64,000 nucleotides of DNA, from contig CP141729.1 of NCBI GenBank assembly GCA_035621215.1, forward strand, positions 270,944 through 334,943, given 5' to 3'. Shown in pieces: positions 50,287-57,279 of this stretch. Numbering within the stretch: position 1 is the first letter of the stretch; each line of letters opens with the position of its first letter. The notes under the pieces are model-generated. The model was not told the origin of the DNA. It saw nothing but the letters and a program-made list of their open reading frames with translations, and did no database searches. The stretch comes from Oscillospiraceae bacterium MB08-C2-2 (GTDB lineage: Bacteria; Bacillota; Clostridia; Oscillospirales; Ruminococcaceae). The translations under genes and the position numbers were made by a program.

Positions 50287-51075
50287 ATGAAAAAATTCTT
50301 TAAGCTTTTGCCTTTGAGCTGTGCGGCGCTTTTATTTGCTACCTTTATGGCGGTAAATGCAGAGTATCAGCCAAAAGATTACGACGAAGAAATGGAAAAA
50401 TGGCCCAGCCGGGAAGTGTTTTCCCTTCCTGCTTATGAAAAACAGGATAATGATTATTCCCGGCCGGCCAATGGTATTCACTACATAGGCGAGGATGAAA
50501 TCGTATCCGAGGCGGTCACCTATGAGCTGGCCACCCTCAAAGCCAAAGAAGCTGGCGATACAGCCCGCAAAGAAGGCAAGGATACGGCATATGCCCAACT
50601 GGTGAATGCCGGGGCAATCAGTCAGGATGCACTTTCAGCCATGACCCGGTTGGCAGGGGAGACCCCTTTGGTGATACAGGCGGATACTCTGACTAAGGAT
50701 AAAAAAGCGGTGGATGTGCGGCTGAACCTGTCACCTGCACTTTCAGTCAAAGCGCTCAATTTGCGGGCCACTACCAATTCTTTGCAGGCAGATGGCGTCA
50801 AGGATGCCTTTACCAAAAAGTACGACAACTGGGCGATGGTGATCTGCCTTGGCCAGAGAGAAGACTTTGGGCAGACTGTGGAAGTGGCGGTTAAAAACAA
50901 GCTGGCAAGTGTTAAAGCCGAATCCATGTATTTCTATACCTTTAATTCAACCACCGGCCAATGTGTCCAGCTGGAAAATACCGGCGCATGGCTGGATTCC
51001 AACGGCTATCTTCACTTCAACACAACAGCGGGCGGCAATCTAGTTGTTTCTGATGGGGCTCTGCGCAGCAAATAG
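50287..51075 (+). CDS. secreted protein of unknown function
   Basis: The 262-residue protein starts at the ATG after ATGGAGGCTGCT and has a signal peptide (MKKFFKLLPLSCAALLFATF, likely cleavage near residue 26). The mature part is charged and soluble. An Asp/Glu/Lys-rich first third is followed by a domain with VDVRLNLSPALSVKALNLRA, and a C-terminal domain with SMYFYTFNSTTGQCVQLENT and LHFNTTAGGNLVVSDGAL, a beta-sandwich-like pattern seen in some extracellular proteins of gut Clostridia. I do not recognise a named family. Its promoter is the last copy of the tandem repeat promoter, making it the likely beneficiary of the array. Confidence 0.8.
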   Translation: MKKFFKLLPLSCAALLFATFMAVNAEYQPKDYDEEMEKWPSREVFSLPAYEKQDNDYSRPANGIHYIGEDEIVSEAVTYELATLKAKEAGDTARKEGKDTAYAQLVNAGAISQDALSAMTRLAGETPLVIQADTLTKDKKAVDVRLNLSPALSVKALNLRATTNSLQADGVKDAFTKKYDNWAMVICLGQREDFGQTVEVAVKNKLASVKAESMYFYTFNSTTGQCVQLENTGAWLDSNGYLHFNTTAGGNLVVSDGALRSK

Positions 51076-51116
51076 CCTGACAGCAATCCACATTGATGAC
51101 TATTTAATATGATTTT

Positions 51117-51159
51117 AACAAGGCACATCGATATCATTAGGATATCGATGTGCCTTGTT
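51117..51159 (+). terminator. terminator after the secreted protein gene
   Basis: A perfect 19-bp stem (51117-51135 with 51141-51159, containing CATCGATATC/GATATCGATG) with a 5-nt loop. The final T-run is short (TTGTTT). Confidence 0.8.
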
Positions 51160-51249
51160 TGCGTGCAGAGCCGCTGAATATGGCTCTAAAATTGCACTTC
51201 ATGAAAAGCATAAAGATTAGACAAGATACCGGCGCTTGAGAGATTAACG

Positions 51250-52500
51250 CTAATAACCTGCTTTTAATGTCCCAATACTATCCATAATCACGTTTGGTTC
51301 TATTTCAAACACTGTTTTTTGGAGATAATCCTCTCCGTGCTGGATTTTGGCCATATCCAATTGACGCTTTATATTGAAAAGATCCACATTCTCTTGCTGC
51401 ATTCTGGTAAACATCTTTTGCGCGGAGAGGGAAATCTTTTTTTCAACACTTTCTTCCATCAGGCGGATCACTTCATCGTCGGGGTTGAGATAGTCTTGTG
51501 CCTCTTCCAATGCCACACGAAGTGTTACCTTGATTTTATATTTAAACAGGTCACCTTCCTGCACAACACGGTAAGAGTATTTATTGTTTAAGAGCACAAG
51601 CCCTATCGTTTTATCAGGAACCTGCGGATTGGAGGCGACGATCACACCGGTAGAGGCTTTTCGAAAAAGGAGGTGATAAATATCCAGCTCTTCCTGTGTC
51701 AGCTCTGCCACCATCTTGTCATCAAGAAAGATTGCCGCTCCGTCAATAATGACATAGGGCTCAAAAATCGGATCGCCGGAGTCTTGCTCTTTGGAACTAT
51801 CGCTTTTCTTTGAGCCTTTACTGCTTTTTTGGCCGGAATCCTGCGATTGCTGTTGGCCCTGATCTTCACTGGATTCCTGGGAAGATTGGTCCAGGCCTGC
51901 CTGTTCTTCCACAGTCACCAGCTTGATAATGGGAAGAATATTTACGCCGCTGCCTATATTCATATCCAAAAGAAAGTCATATACATGGCAGGTAATGGTA
52001 TGCAGAGACTTGTTCTGGGTATTCATCATCTCATACAGATACAGCCCCATAAACTTCTCATCCGTTTCTTCACGCTTGATGAATTCCGCAGCATCCCCAT
52101 CCAATACAATTAAATACATCCGTAGGGATACCTTCTGATCCCGGTCAAAACAATCCAGATAGTCCTTTATGCCGTCCCGCGCAATATCTTTGGTCATTAC
52201 ATAAGCTTTTGCGCCCGCATATTCCAAGGGGAGATTTACACCATTCCGAATACCCTTGACAGCCTCGATAAAGCTGTCTCCTTTGCCAAAAAGAACAATA
52301 CGCTTTTCCCTGCCTGCTTTTTCTCCTTCGCCTCTATAGGCTTTGAAGGCTTCACCATACAGATAGAACTCTCCATCCTTTTTATCCATGACACCCATGG
52401 TGTAAAACAGCAGCCGGTTCATATCCTTGTAGCTAAAGCACCCGACCATCAGACAAAGAGACATAAGCAGGGCTATTGAAATTAGAACCCTTTTTTTCAT
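51250..52500 (-). CDS. second spore germination receptor C subunit, lipoprotein (Ger(x)C family)
   Basis: The 416-residue protein has a lipoprotein signal (SIALLMSLCLMVGC, Cys about 21), followed by the Ger(x)C start FSYKDMNRLLFYTMGVMDKK. Residues about 205-235 are an unusual linker rich in Gln, Ser, Lys and Asp that is not present in the first GerC of this window. The C-terminal region contains KKISLSAQKMFTRMQQENVD, typical of the family. The ATG is immediately adjacent to the gerA stop codon, so the two subunits are coupled. It pairs with the A subunit next to it and the divergent B subunit. Confidence 0.9.
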   Translation of the reverse strand: MKKRVLISIALLMSLCLMVGCFSYKDMNRLLFYTMGVMDKKDGEFYLYGEAFKAYRGEGEKAGREKRIVLFGKGDSFIEAVKGIRNGVNLPLEYAGAKAYVMTKDIARDGIKDYLDCFDRDQKVSLRMYLIVLDGDAAEFIKREETDEKFMGLYLYEMMNTQNKSLHTITCHVYDFLLDMNIGSGVNILPIIKLVTVEEQAGLDQSSQESSEDQGQQQSQDSGQKSSKGSKKSDSSKEQDSGDPIFEPYVIIDGAAIFLDDKMVAELTQEELDIYHLLFRKASTGVIVASNPQVPDKTIGLVLLNNKYSYRVVQEGDLFKYKIKVTLRVALEEAQDYLNPDDEVIRLMEESVEKKISLSAQKMFTRMQQENVDLFNIKRQLDMAKIQHGEDYLQKTVFEIEPNVIMDSIGTLKAGY

Positions 52501-53913
52501 TCATCGATCCTCCTTTAAAGGAGGCCCTGCCTGCTTGCCCTTTGTTCCTTTAATAAAGATATCCTGATATTTAAAGGTTTTTTCTGTTCCAAAAGGGTAC
52601 AAATAGGGGTAACCGCAGCTGGTGAGCCCTGCCAAGTGAGAAATGAAAAGCACACCGCCCATATAAAAACCCGGCAAACCCAGCATGGAAGAAAACAATA
52701 CAATGCACAGGCTCCATAGGAAGATCGATCCATGCATAACAGGGATCAGATAAGATGCAATGGAAGTGATGGCAACCACAACAACGGTGATCTGCGAAGC
52801 AAGCCCGGAGGTGACAGCAGCATCCCCGAGAATCAGAGCGCCGACTATGCTCAGGGTAGGGCCAATGGGCTGAGGCAATCGAACGCCGGCTTCACGGATA
52901 ATTTGAAAAAACAGCACCATATAAAGCAGCTCAATAACAGTGGGAACCGGCACACCGGCACGGAAGAGGGCCAGCCGGTAGAGAAAAATATTCGGCACCA
53001 GCTTAAAATGATAAGTAACCAGCGCCAGATAAAGGCCGGGCACAAAAAGAGCCATAAAAAAAGAAATCCACCGAAAAAGCCTGCCCATATTTGCCATAAC
53101 GGGGTTGAGGGTGTAATCATCTGTTGTTTGAAAAGCCTCAATAAAAAAATTAGGGGCGGTTATCACAAATGGATTCCCGTCCAATAATATTAAAATGCGG
53201 CCCTCCACCAGTTTTGAGGAAGCCACATCCGGTTTCTCGGTATAGCCAATGGTATCAAAAGAGGTAGTCTTACATTTTAAGGCATTCTCTAATCTGGTGG
53301 GATAGAACACATAATCTTCTCGGATCAGATTGATTTTTTCTCTGGCATAGGCGATCAGCTTATCGGGGGTTGTACCTTTTATATAAACTAAAACAGCTTC
53401 TGTTTTGCTCTGCTCGCCCAGAGAGTAACGCTCCATTTTTAAGAGTGGGCTTTTGATTCTCCGGCGGATTTCTGAGATGTTGATGTTGATATCTTCTGAA
53501 AAGCCTTCACGAGGCCCTTTGATAACCGTTTCTGTCTGTGGAATTTCCACAGAGCGCCTCTCGTATTTTTTCATATCACAGGTCAAGATTGCCTCGTGAT
53601 TATGAAACACAACCAGTACCTGCCCGCTTAGCACAGAAGAAATTGCAGTATCCAGATCCCGTGTTTCCACCACCATGCCGGCTTGAATAATACTCCCGGC
53701 AATGGTTCTGAGGGAATGCAGGCGGTTGAGCTTGTTATAGAGGGGGCGGATGATAAATTCTGATATCTGCCTGGAATCACACATGGACTGGACATAAACT
53801 AAAGTAACCCTAACAGAGCGGCAAAGCAGCTCACGGTATTGAACATCATAGATATACTCCAGCTCTTTTTTGAGCTGTTCGAGACAAAGGGCTGAACCAT
53901 TATTTTCCACCAT
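52501..53913 (-). CDS. second spore germination receptor A subunit (GerA family)
   Basis: This 470-residue A subunit is about 70 residues shorter than the first one, mainly at the N-terminus. Family motifs are present: TETVIKGPREGFSEDININI near residue 128, VEGRILILLDGNPFVITAPN near 235, and the membrane part with GVRLPQPIGPTLSIVGALIL near 350. The ATG follows AGAGGTGATATA. It is transcribed away from the gerB gene 95 bases upstream. Whether this receptor recognises the same germinant as the first cannot be judged from sequence. Confidence 0.92.
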   Translation of the reverse strand: MVENNGSALCLEQLKKELEYIYDVQYRELLCRSVRVTLVYVQSMCDSRQISEFIIRPLYNKLNRLHSLRTIAGSIIQAGMVVETRDLDTAISSVLSGQVLVVFHNHEAILTCDMKKYERRSVEIPQTETVIKGPREGFSEDININISEIRRRIKSPLLKMERYSLGEQSKTEAVLVYIKGTTPDKLIAYAREKINLIREDYVFYPTRLENALKCKTTSFDTIGYTEKPDVASSKLVEGRILILLDGNPFVITAPNFFIEAFQTTDDYTLNPVMANMGRLFRWISFFMALFVPGLYLALVTYHFKLVPNIFLYRLALFRAGVPVPTVIELLYMVLFFQIIREAGVRLPQPIGPTLSIVGALILGDAAVTSGLASQITVVVVAITSIASYLIPVMHGSIFLWSLCIVLFSSMLGLPGFYMGGVLFISHLAGLTSCGYPYLYPFGTEKTFKYQDIFIKGTKGKQAGPPLKEDR

Positions 53914-54008
53914 TATATCACCTCTGTATATTTTTCTGCCAATTGCACTATATTATACTTATAATAAAATGGTAAATGCCCTTGGCATTTTTGGAAGAAA
54001 GGATACAA

Positions 54009-55112
54009 ATGGATAGATTTACACCTAAGCATTTTATATTTTTGATGATGGCAACCGGTATTGTATCCTTAAAGACCTATCCCATCGTTTTTATTGGGGG
54101 GGCTGGGCGGGATAGCTGGGTTGCTGTTATTATATCTTCAATACTGATTTTTCTTTATTTCCTTTTTGCAGCCAAAACCATGAATTTGGTGCCGGAGAAT
54201 AATTTTCTGGATGTTTACCAAAAAGCAGTGGGGAAAAAGGCCGCTGTTTTTTTATTGGCGATTTTCTTTTTGACCGTTTTAATGACACTGGTGGAATCTG
54301 CCGCCATTGAAGCAGACAGCATGCATCAAAGCATCCTCCTTGAAACACCCGAGTGGTATTTTATATTGTTTTTTGCCATTCCGGCTATCTATGTTGTCTG
54401 TAAGGACCTAGTGGCCATTATGATCATTACCATCATTGGGATTTCGTTTATTATGGTGGCAGGAATTCATCTTGGAATGCTCACTACACAGCAGAAAACC
54501 TTTCAGGATTTGTTTCCTGTATTTTATGATGGGCTCACTGTTGATTTTATTCTCTCCATTTTTAAATCCTTGGGTTTATATGGCTTTTTGACCATAACGC
54601 TGCCCTATATGCAGTATATTTCCACCAAGCGGATTTCTCTGACAAAATATGTGATCATTGGGCTGATCTTTATTATTCAAATGCAGATTGTATCCATCAC
54701 CGGCATTTTTATGACCTTTAGCCCAGAAACAGCCTCATCCTATTATTACCCCAAGCTGATTCAAACGCATTTGGTCAGCTATTTTGAAATTCTGGAATTT
54801 GGTGAGCTTTATGTTATGCTCCAAATACTGTGCGGCTGGTTCTTAAAATATCTGATCTCCTATAACTGTATTCTTATTCTCATAAAGTTTTTCAATATCA
54901 AGAAGAAAATGCTGCATATTTTAACCTATGCTATATCCATTGTTGTTCTGGTGCTTTCTTATTTTGTTACCAAAAATTCAATTCGTCTTTTCAATCTCTT
55001 GGAATATGTACCATGGATCAGTTTAGTCAACTTCATTGTAATTCCGACAATTGTTTTTACTTTATACCGCATTCGGCTTAAGAACCATCCCCAACCACAG
55101 GCACAGGCTTAA
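54009..55112 (+). CDS. second spore germination receptor B subunit (GerB), divergently transcribed
   Basis: This 367-residue GerB-type permease has about ten membrane helices. It begins with TPKHFIFLMMATGIVSLKTY and GAGRDSWVAVIISSILIFLY and ends in a short charged tail. The start at 54009 follows AAGAAAGGATAC; the longer frame to 53976 is less likely. Unusually it is divergent from its A and C subunits, sharing a 95-bp intergenic region (53914-54008) that must hold both promoters. It still completes an A-B-C set for a second receptor. A GerB in the same direction is the norm. Confidence 0.9.
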   Translation: MDRFTPKHFIFLMMATGIVSLKTYPIVFIGGAGRDSWVAVIISSILIFLYFLFAAKTMNLVPENNFLDVYQKAVGKKAAVFLLAIFFLTVLMTLVESAAIEADSMHQSILLETPEWYFILFFAIPAIYVVCKDLVAIMIITIIGISFIMVAGIHLGMLTTQQKTFQDLFPVFYDGLTVDFILSIFKSLGLYGFLTITLPYMQYISTKRISLTKYVIIGLIFIIQMQIVSITGIFMTFSPETASSYYYPKLIQTHLVSYFEILEFGELYVMLQILCGWFLKYLISYNCILILIKFFNIKKKMLHILTYAISIVVLVLSYFVTKNSIRLFNLLEYVPWISLVNFIVIPTIVFTLYRIRLKNHPQPQAQA

Positions 55113-55155
55113 CGCTGGTAGTTGGGCTGTCTGGCTTGCAAGAGTCATGTAAAAA

Positions 55156-55260
55156 TCACCTCATAAACCTATGAACCGCACCCCAATTGTTAGACAGTAT
55201 ACCAAACTGTCTAACAATTGGGGTGCAGTTCATCCCTGCCTGTTCTTTTTTATGAGGTGA
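55156..55260. repeat. nested inverted repeat resembling joined IS3-type terminal repeats (MITE-like)
   Basis: An inner 28-nt inverted repeat (55171-55198 with 55206-55233, one mismatch, 7-nt loop) has arms ending GAACTGCACCCCAATTGT-like, as in terminal repeats of IS3/IS150-group elements. An outer 12-bp perfect repeat, TCACCTCATAAA (55156-55167) and TTTATGAGGTGA (55249-55260), flanks it. The right outer arm carries the ribosome-binding site of the following ORF. It could be a miniature element, and also may act as terminator for gerB or as a translational switch. Confidence 0.65.
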
Positions 55261-55264
55261 CAAT

Positions 55265-55423
55265 ATGATTTTTCAGCGCTTTTACCGCAATGGCCGATGG
55301 CACAAGCCTACCAATCTACTGTCATATAAAGATTTCCTCAAGTGTAAGGCTCAAATAAAACAGCATAAGTTACAAAAGGATATACCTGGCTCAAGACTGG
55401 AAAAAATAATAAAGAAAATGTAA
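55265..55423 (+). CDS. small basic protein of unknown function (52 residues)
   Basis: The ATG follows an excellent ribosome-binding site (GAGGTGACAAT). The 52-residue product starts MIFQRFYRNGRWHKPTNLLS and is rich in Lys, Arg and Gln, ending KIIKKM. I do not recognise it. Its ribosome-binding site is exactly complementary to a segment about 90 nt upstream (TCACCTCATAAA), so translation could be controlled by folding. Base content and context suggest a mobile-element gene. Confidence 0.55.
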   Translation: MIFQRFYRNGRWHKPTNLLSYKDFLKCKAQIKQHKLQKDIPGSRLEKIIKKM

Positions 55424-55584
55424 CCGCTATTTACTCCTTCAGCACGCCGATCTGCTTCGGCCGGAGGGACACAGGCGGTTACACACTTTTAAGGCGCTTG
55501 AGAAATCAGAGCGCCTTTTTTCTGTTCTACTGTAACCTGTTTTTCATGGCCAACGCCTGGCATCGATGCCACACAGAGGTTACA
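55419..55584. other. four TGTAACC motifs in alternating orientation (iteron-like region)
   Basis: TGTAACCG (55419-55426) and its inverse CGGTTACA (55476-55483) are followed by TGTAACCT (55531-55538) and its inverse AGGTTACA (55577-55584). Spacing is about 47-57 bp. They lie directly before the replication-type HTH gene. They could be binding sites for that protein, such as a former plasmid origin or an autoregulatory operator. Confidence 0.45.
55491..55521 (+). terminator. terminator within the region before the HTH gene
   Basis: AAGGCGCT pairs with AGCGCCTT around an 11-nt loop, followed by a T-run. Confidence 0.75.
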
Positions 55585-55608
55585 ACTAAAATATTGGAGG
55601 GCAACTAA

Positions 55609-56457
55609 ATGGACCACAATCACACATCGTTTATCAAAATATATCACAGCGTATGGGATCAGAGACTAGAACCAGGCGCATTCAGGGCATACTGCGCCAT
55701 TCTGCGCTTTATGAATAGTTCAACAGGTTATGCCAATGTAAACTTTTCCAAGCTGGCAGCGGCTGTCAGCATGTCGGAGAGGAGCCTGCGGGATAAGGTT
55801 GGTCAGCTGGAGGCCAAGGGTCTGATTCGGGTAACCAAGAAATATTATCAGGGCCACAGGCTTGCCAATGGCTACATTGTATCCAGACAGTACGGCGGCT
55901 TTACAAAGGTGCCTGTAAGCGCCCTGAATACCCCTGTAACAGCGTTTGGGTTTAAGCTCTATGCATATCTCCTGAAATGCTCCGATCTAAAAGGAAAGGC
56001 ATTTCCCAGTCTAAGAAATATACGGGACTTTATCGGAGCAACCATGCAGACGGTTATCACACAGATCAGCGAGCTGGTGGAACTGGGACTTATCAAGAAG
56101 AGAACTGTCATCAAGAAAAACAATGCCTATGGCCATAATCAGTACAAGGTCCGTGCCAAGGTTTCAGCTGCTCTCCTCCTGCACCTCAAAAAGGGCAAAG
56201 AAAAAACACGCTGTGCAGGCGTGTCTCTTCAATCTGTCTATGTAACAAAATGTTATGAGAAAACAATACACCCAGTGCTGGATTTTGTCAAGGGATTGCT
56301 GCTGGCGCTTTTCTATTTCTGTTCGAGCAAAAATGCATTGGCCACTTTTTTATTGTCGGGTACTCTAATTCTTGCCGAGCATGCACTAGACCCATACAAG
56401 GGCTATACAAGAGAAAGAAAAAATGCTTATTACCCTAAGTATAACTATATCCCTTGA
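55609..56457 (+). CDS. helix-turn-helix protein resembling plasmid/element replication initiators
   Basis: The 282-residue protein has an N-terminal winged HTH (FIKIYHSVWDQRLEPGAFRA, VNFSKLAAAVSMSERSLRDK, LEAKGLIRVTKKYYQGHRLA) and a second related HTH at about residues 103-165 (AFPSLRNIRDFIGATMQTVI, LVELGLIKKRTVI). Two tandem winged helices preceded by repeated motifs is the layout of RepA-like initiators, though a regulator role is possible. The C-terminal 70 residues are unusual: a hydrophobic stretch (LLLALFYFCSSKNALATFLL), then a basic tail. The frame continues past the TGA into a DNA ligase fragment, so the C-terminus may be truncated or fused. The ATG follows TTGGAGGGCAAC. Confidence 0.65.
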   Translation: MDHNHTSFIKIYHSVWDQRLEPGAFRAYCAILRFMNSSTGYANVNFSKLAAAVSMSERSLRDKVGQLEAKGLIRVTKKYYQGHRLANGYIVSRQYGGFTKVPVSALNTPVTAFGFKLYAYLLKCSDLKGKAFPSLRNIRDFIGATMQTVITQISELVELGLIKKRTVIKKNNAYGHNQYKVRAKVSAALLLHLKKGKEKTRCAGVSLQSVYVTKCYEKTIHPVLDFVKGLLLALFYFCSSKNALATFLLSGTLILAEHALDPYKGYTRERKNAYYPKYNYIP

Positions 56458-56925
56458 GCCGCTTCGGACGGCTATGAATACAATGCGCTGGAGCCACAAG
56501 GTTTTGAGGGGAATGTTGCCAAGCGCAAAGACAGCAAATATTACTTTGGAAAGCGTACAAAAGACTGGATAAAGTGCAAAACACTATTGGACGACGACTT
56601 TGTAGTATGCGGCTACTACGAAAAGGCAGAAAATCTAATCAGTGTCATTTTAGGCAGTTATAAAGGTGACAGATTGGTTTATCGTGGACATGTGGTCATG
56701 GGAGTATCCCGCCAAGACTACAAGAAGATGACGAAGGCATCCAAATCAGCAAAACAAAAACATTACTCTGAATTTCCTGATTTTGAAGGTTCTGAATGGT
56801 TGAAGCCGAAGCTGGTTTGCACAGTGCGCTTTATGGAATATACCCCTTCTGGTGGTTTGCGGCAACCGGCCTTTAAAGGGCTGCGAGATGACAAGGACCC
56901 AGAAGATTGCAAAGCCCCGCAATAA
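56458..56925 (+). pseudogene. C-terminal remnant of an ATP-dependent DNA ligase
   Basis: In the same frame as the HTH gene and directly after its TGA, translation gives GFEGNVAKRKDSKYYFGKRT (ligase motif IV), KDWIKCKTLLDDDFVVCGYY (motif V and linker) and an OB-fold part with YKGDRLVYRGHVVMGVS. This matches the C-terminal half of LigD/LigC-type ATP-dependent ligases. The N-terminal nucleotidyltransferase part with the adenylated Lys (KxDG) is absent, so the product cannot ligate. The longest ATG-initiated piece starts only at 56587-region codons. A terminator follows at once. Confidence 0.7.
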
Positions 56926-56939
56926 TGCGGGGCTTTTTT
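56911..56939 (+). terminator. terminator after the ligase remnant
   Basis: AAAGCCCCGCA pairs with TGCGGGGCTTT around a 4-nt loop and ends in a T-run. The palindrome also serves the opposite strand. Confidence 0.88.
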
Positions 56940-57093
56940 ATGCAGGTATACGTTTGAGCTGAATGTTTTGCCTGTCAAAAATTTTATCAAAGTCTGCATT
57001 TTCGGATAGCCACTCAACTTTCTCGTCAGCTCGTAGCACCACCGGCATACGTTCATGTATATCGGATATCGAATTATTGGCTGCTTTGGAACT
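56938..57093 (-). pseudogene. C-terminal remnant of a SOS response-associated peptidase (SRAP/YedK-type)
   Basis: The minus-strand frame ends with AANNSISDIHERMPVVLRAD and EKVEWLSENADFDKIFD. This matches the conserved C-terminal block of SRAP/HMCES proteins (N..V..IHxRMPVxL..E...WL), which crosslink to abasic sites in single-stranded DNA. The N-terminal catalytic Cys and the rest of the domain are missing; upstream sequence in frame (57094-57240) is unrelated low-complexity. It lies back to back with the ligase relic, so two DNA-repair-type genes have been cut down in the same spot. Confidence 0.6.
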
Positions 57094-57279
57094 TTGAGAA
57101 GCATACTGATAGTATTTTTTGTATTTATTAGGACGTAAATAGATAAAAATTTCAACACATATTAAATAAAATGTCATTTCATCTAAAATTAATGCATTGT
57201 AAAAAAACAGGTGATCCAATATGATAAATAATGTAGACAAAAGGCGAGAAAGAAAAAACTGGGAAGAGGTGGAAACAGA

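Noticed and set aside
49541..50303. Frames running through the tandem repeats, including one from 50076 to 50303
   Set aside because: No ribosome-binding site, no signal of coding composition, and the sequence is explained by hairpins and promoter boxes. The frame only exists because of the repeat period.
56938..57240. Full 100-codon minus-strand protein
   Set aside because: Only the last 51 codons resemble SRAP; the N-terminal half is unrelated, so I list only the relic part.
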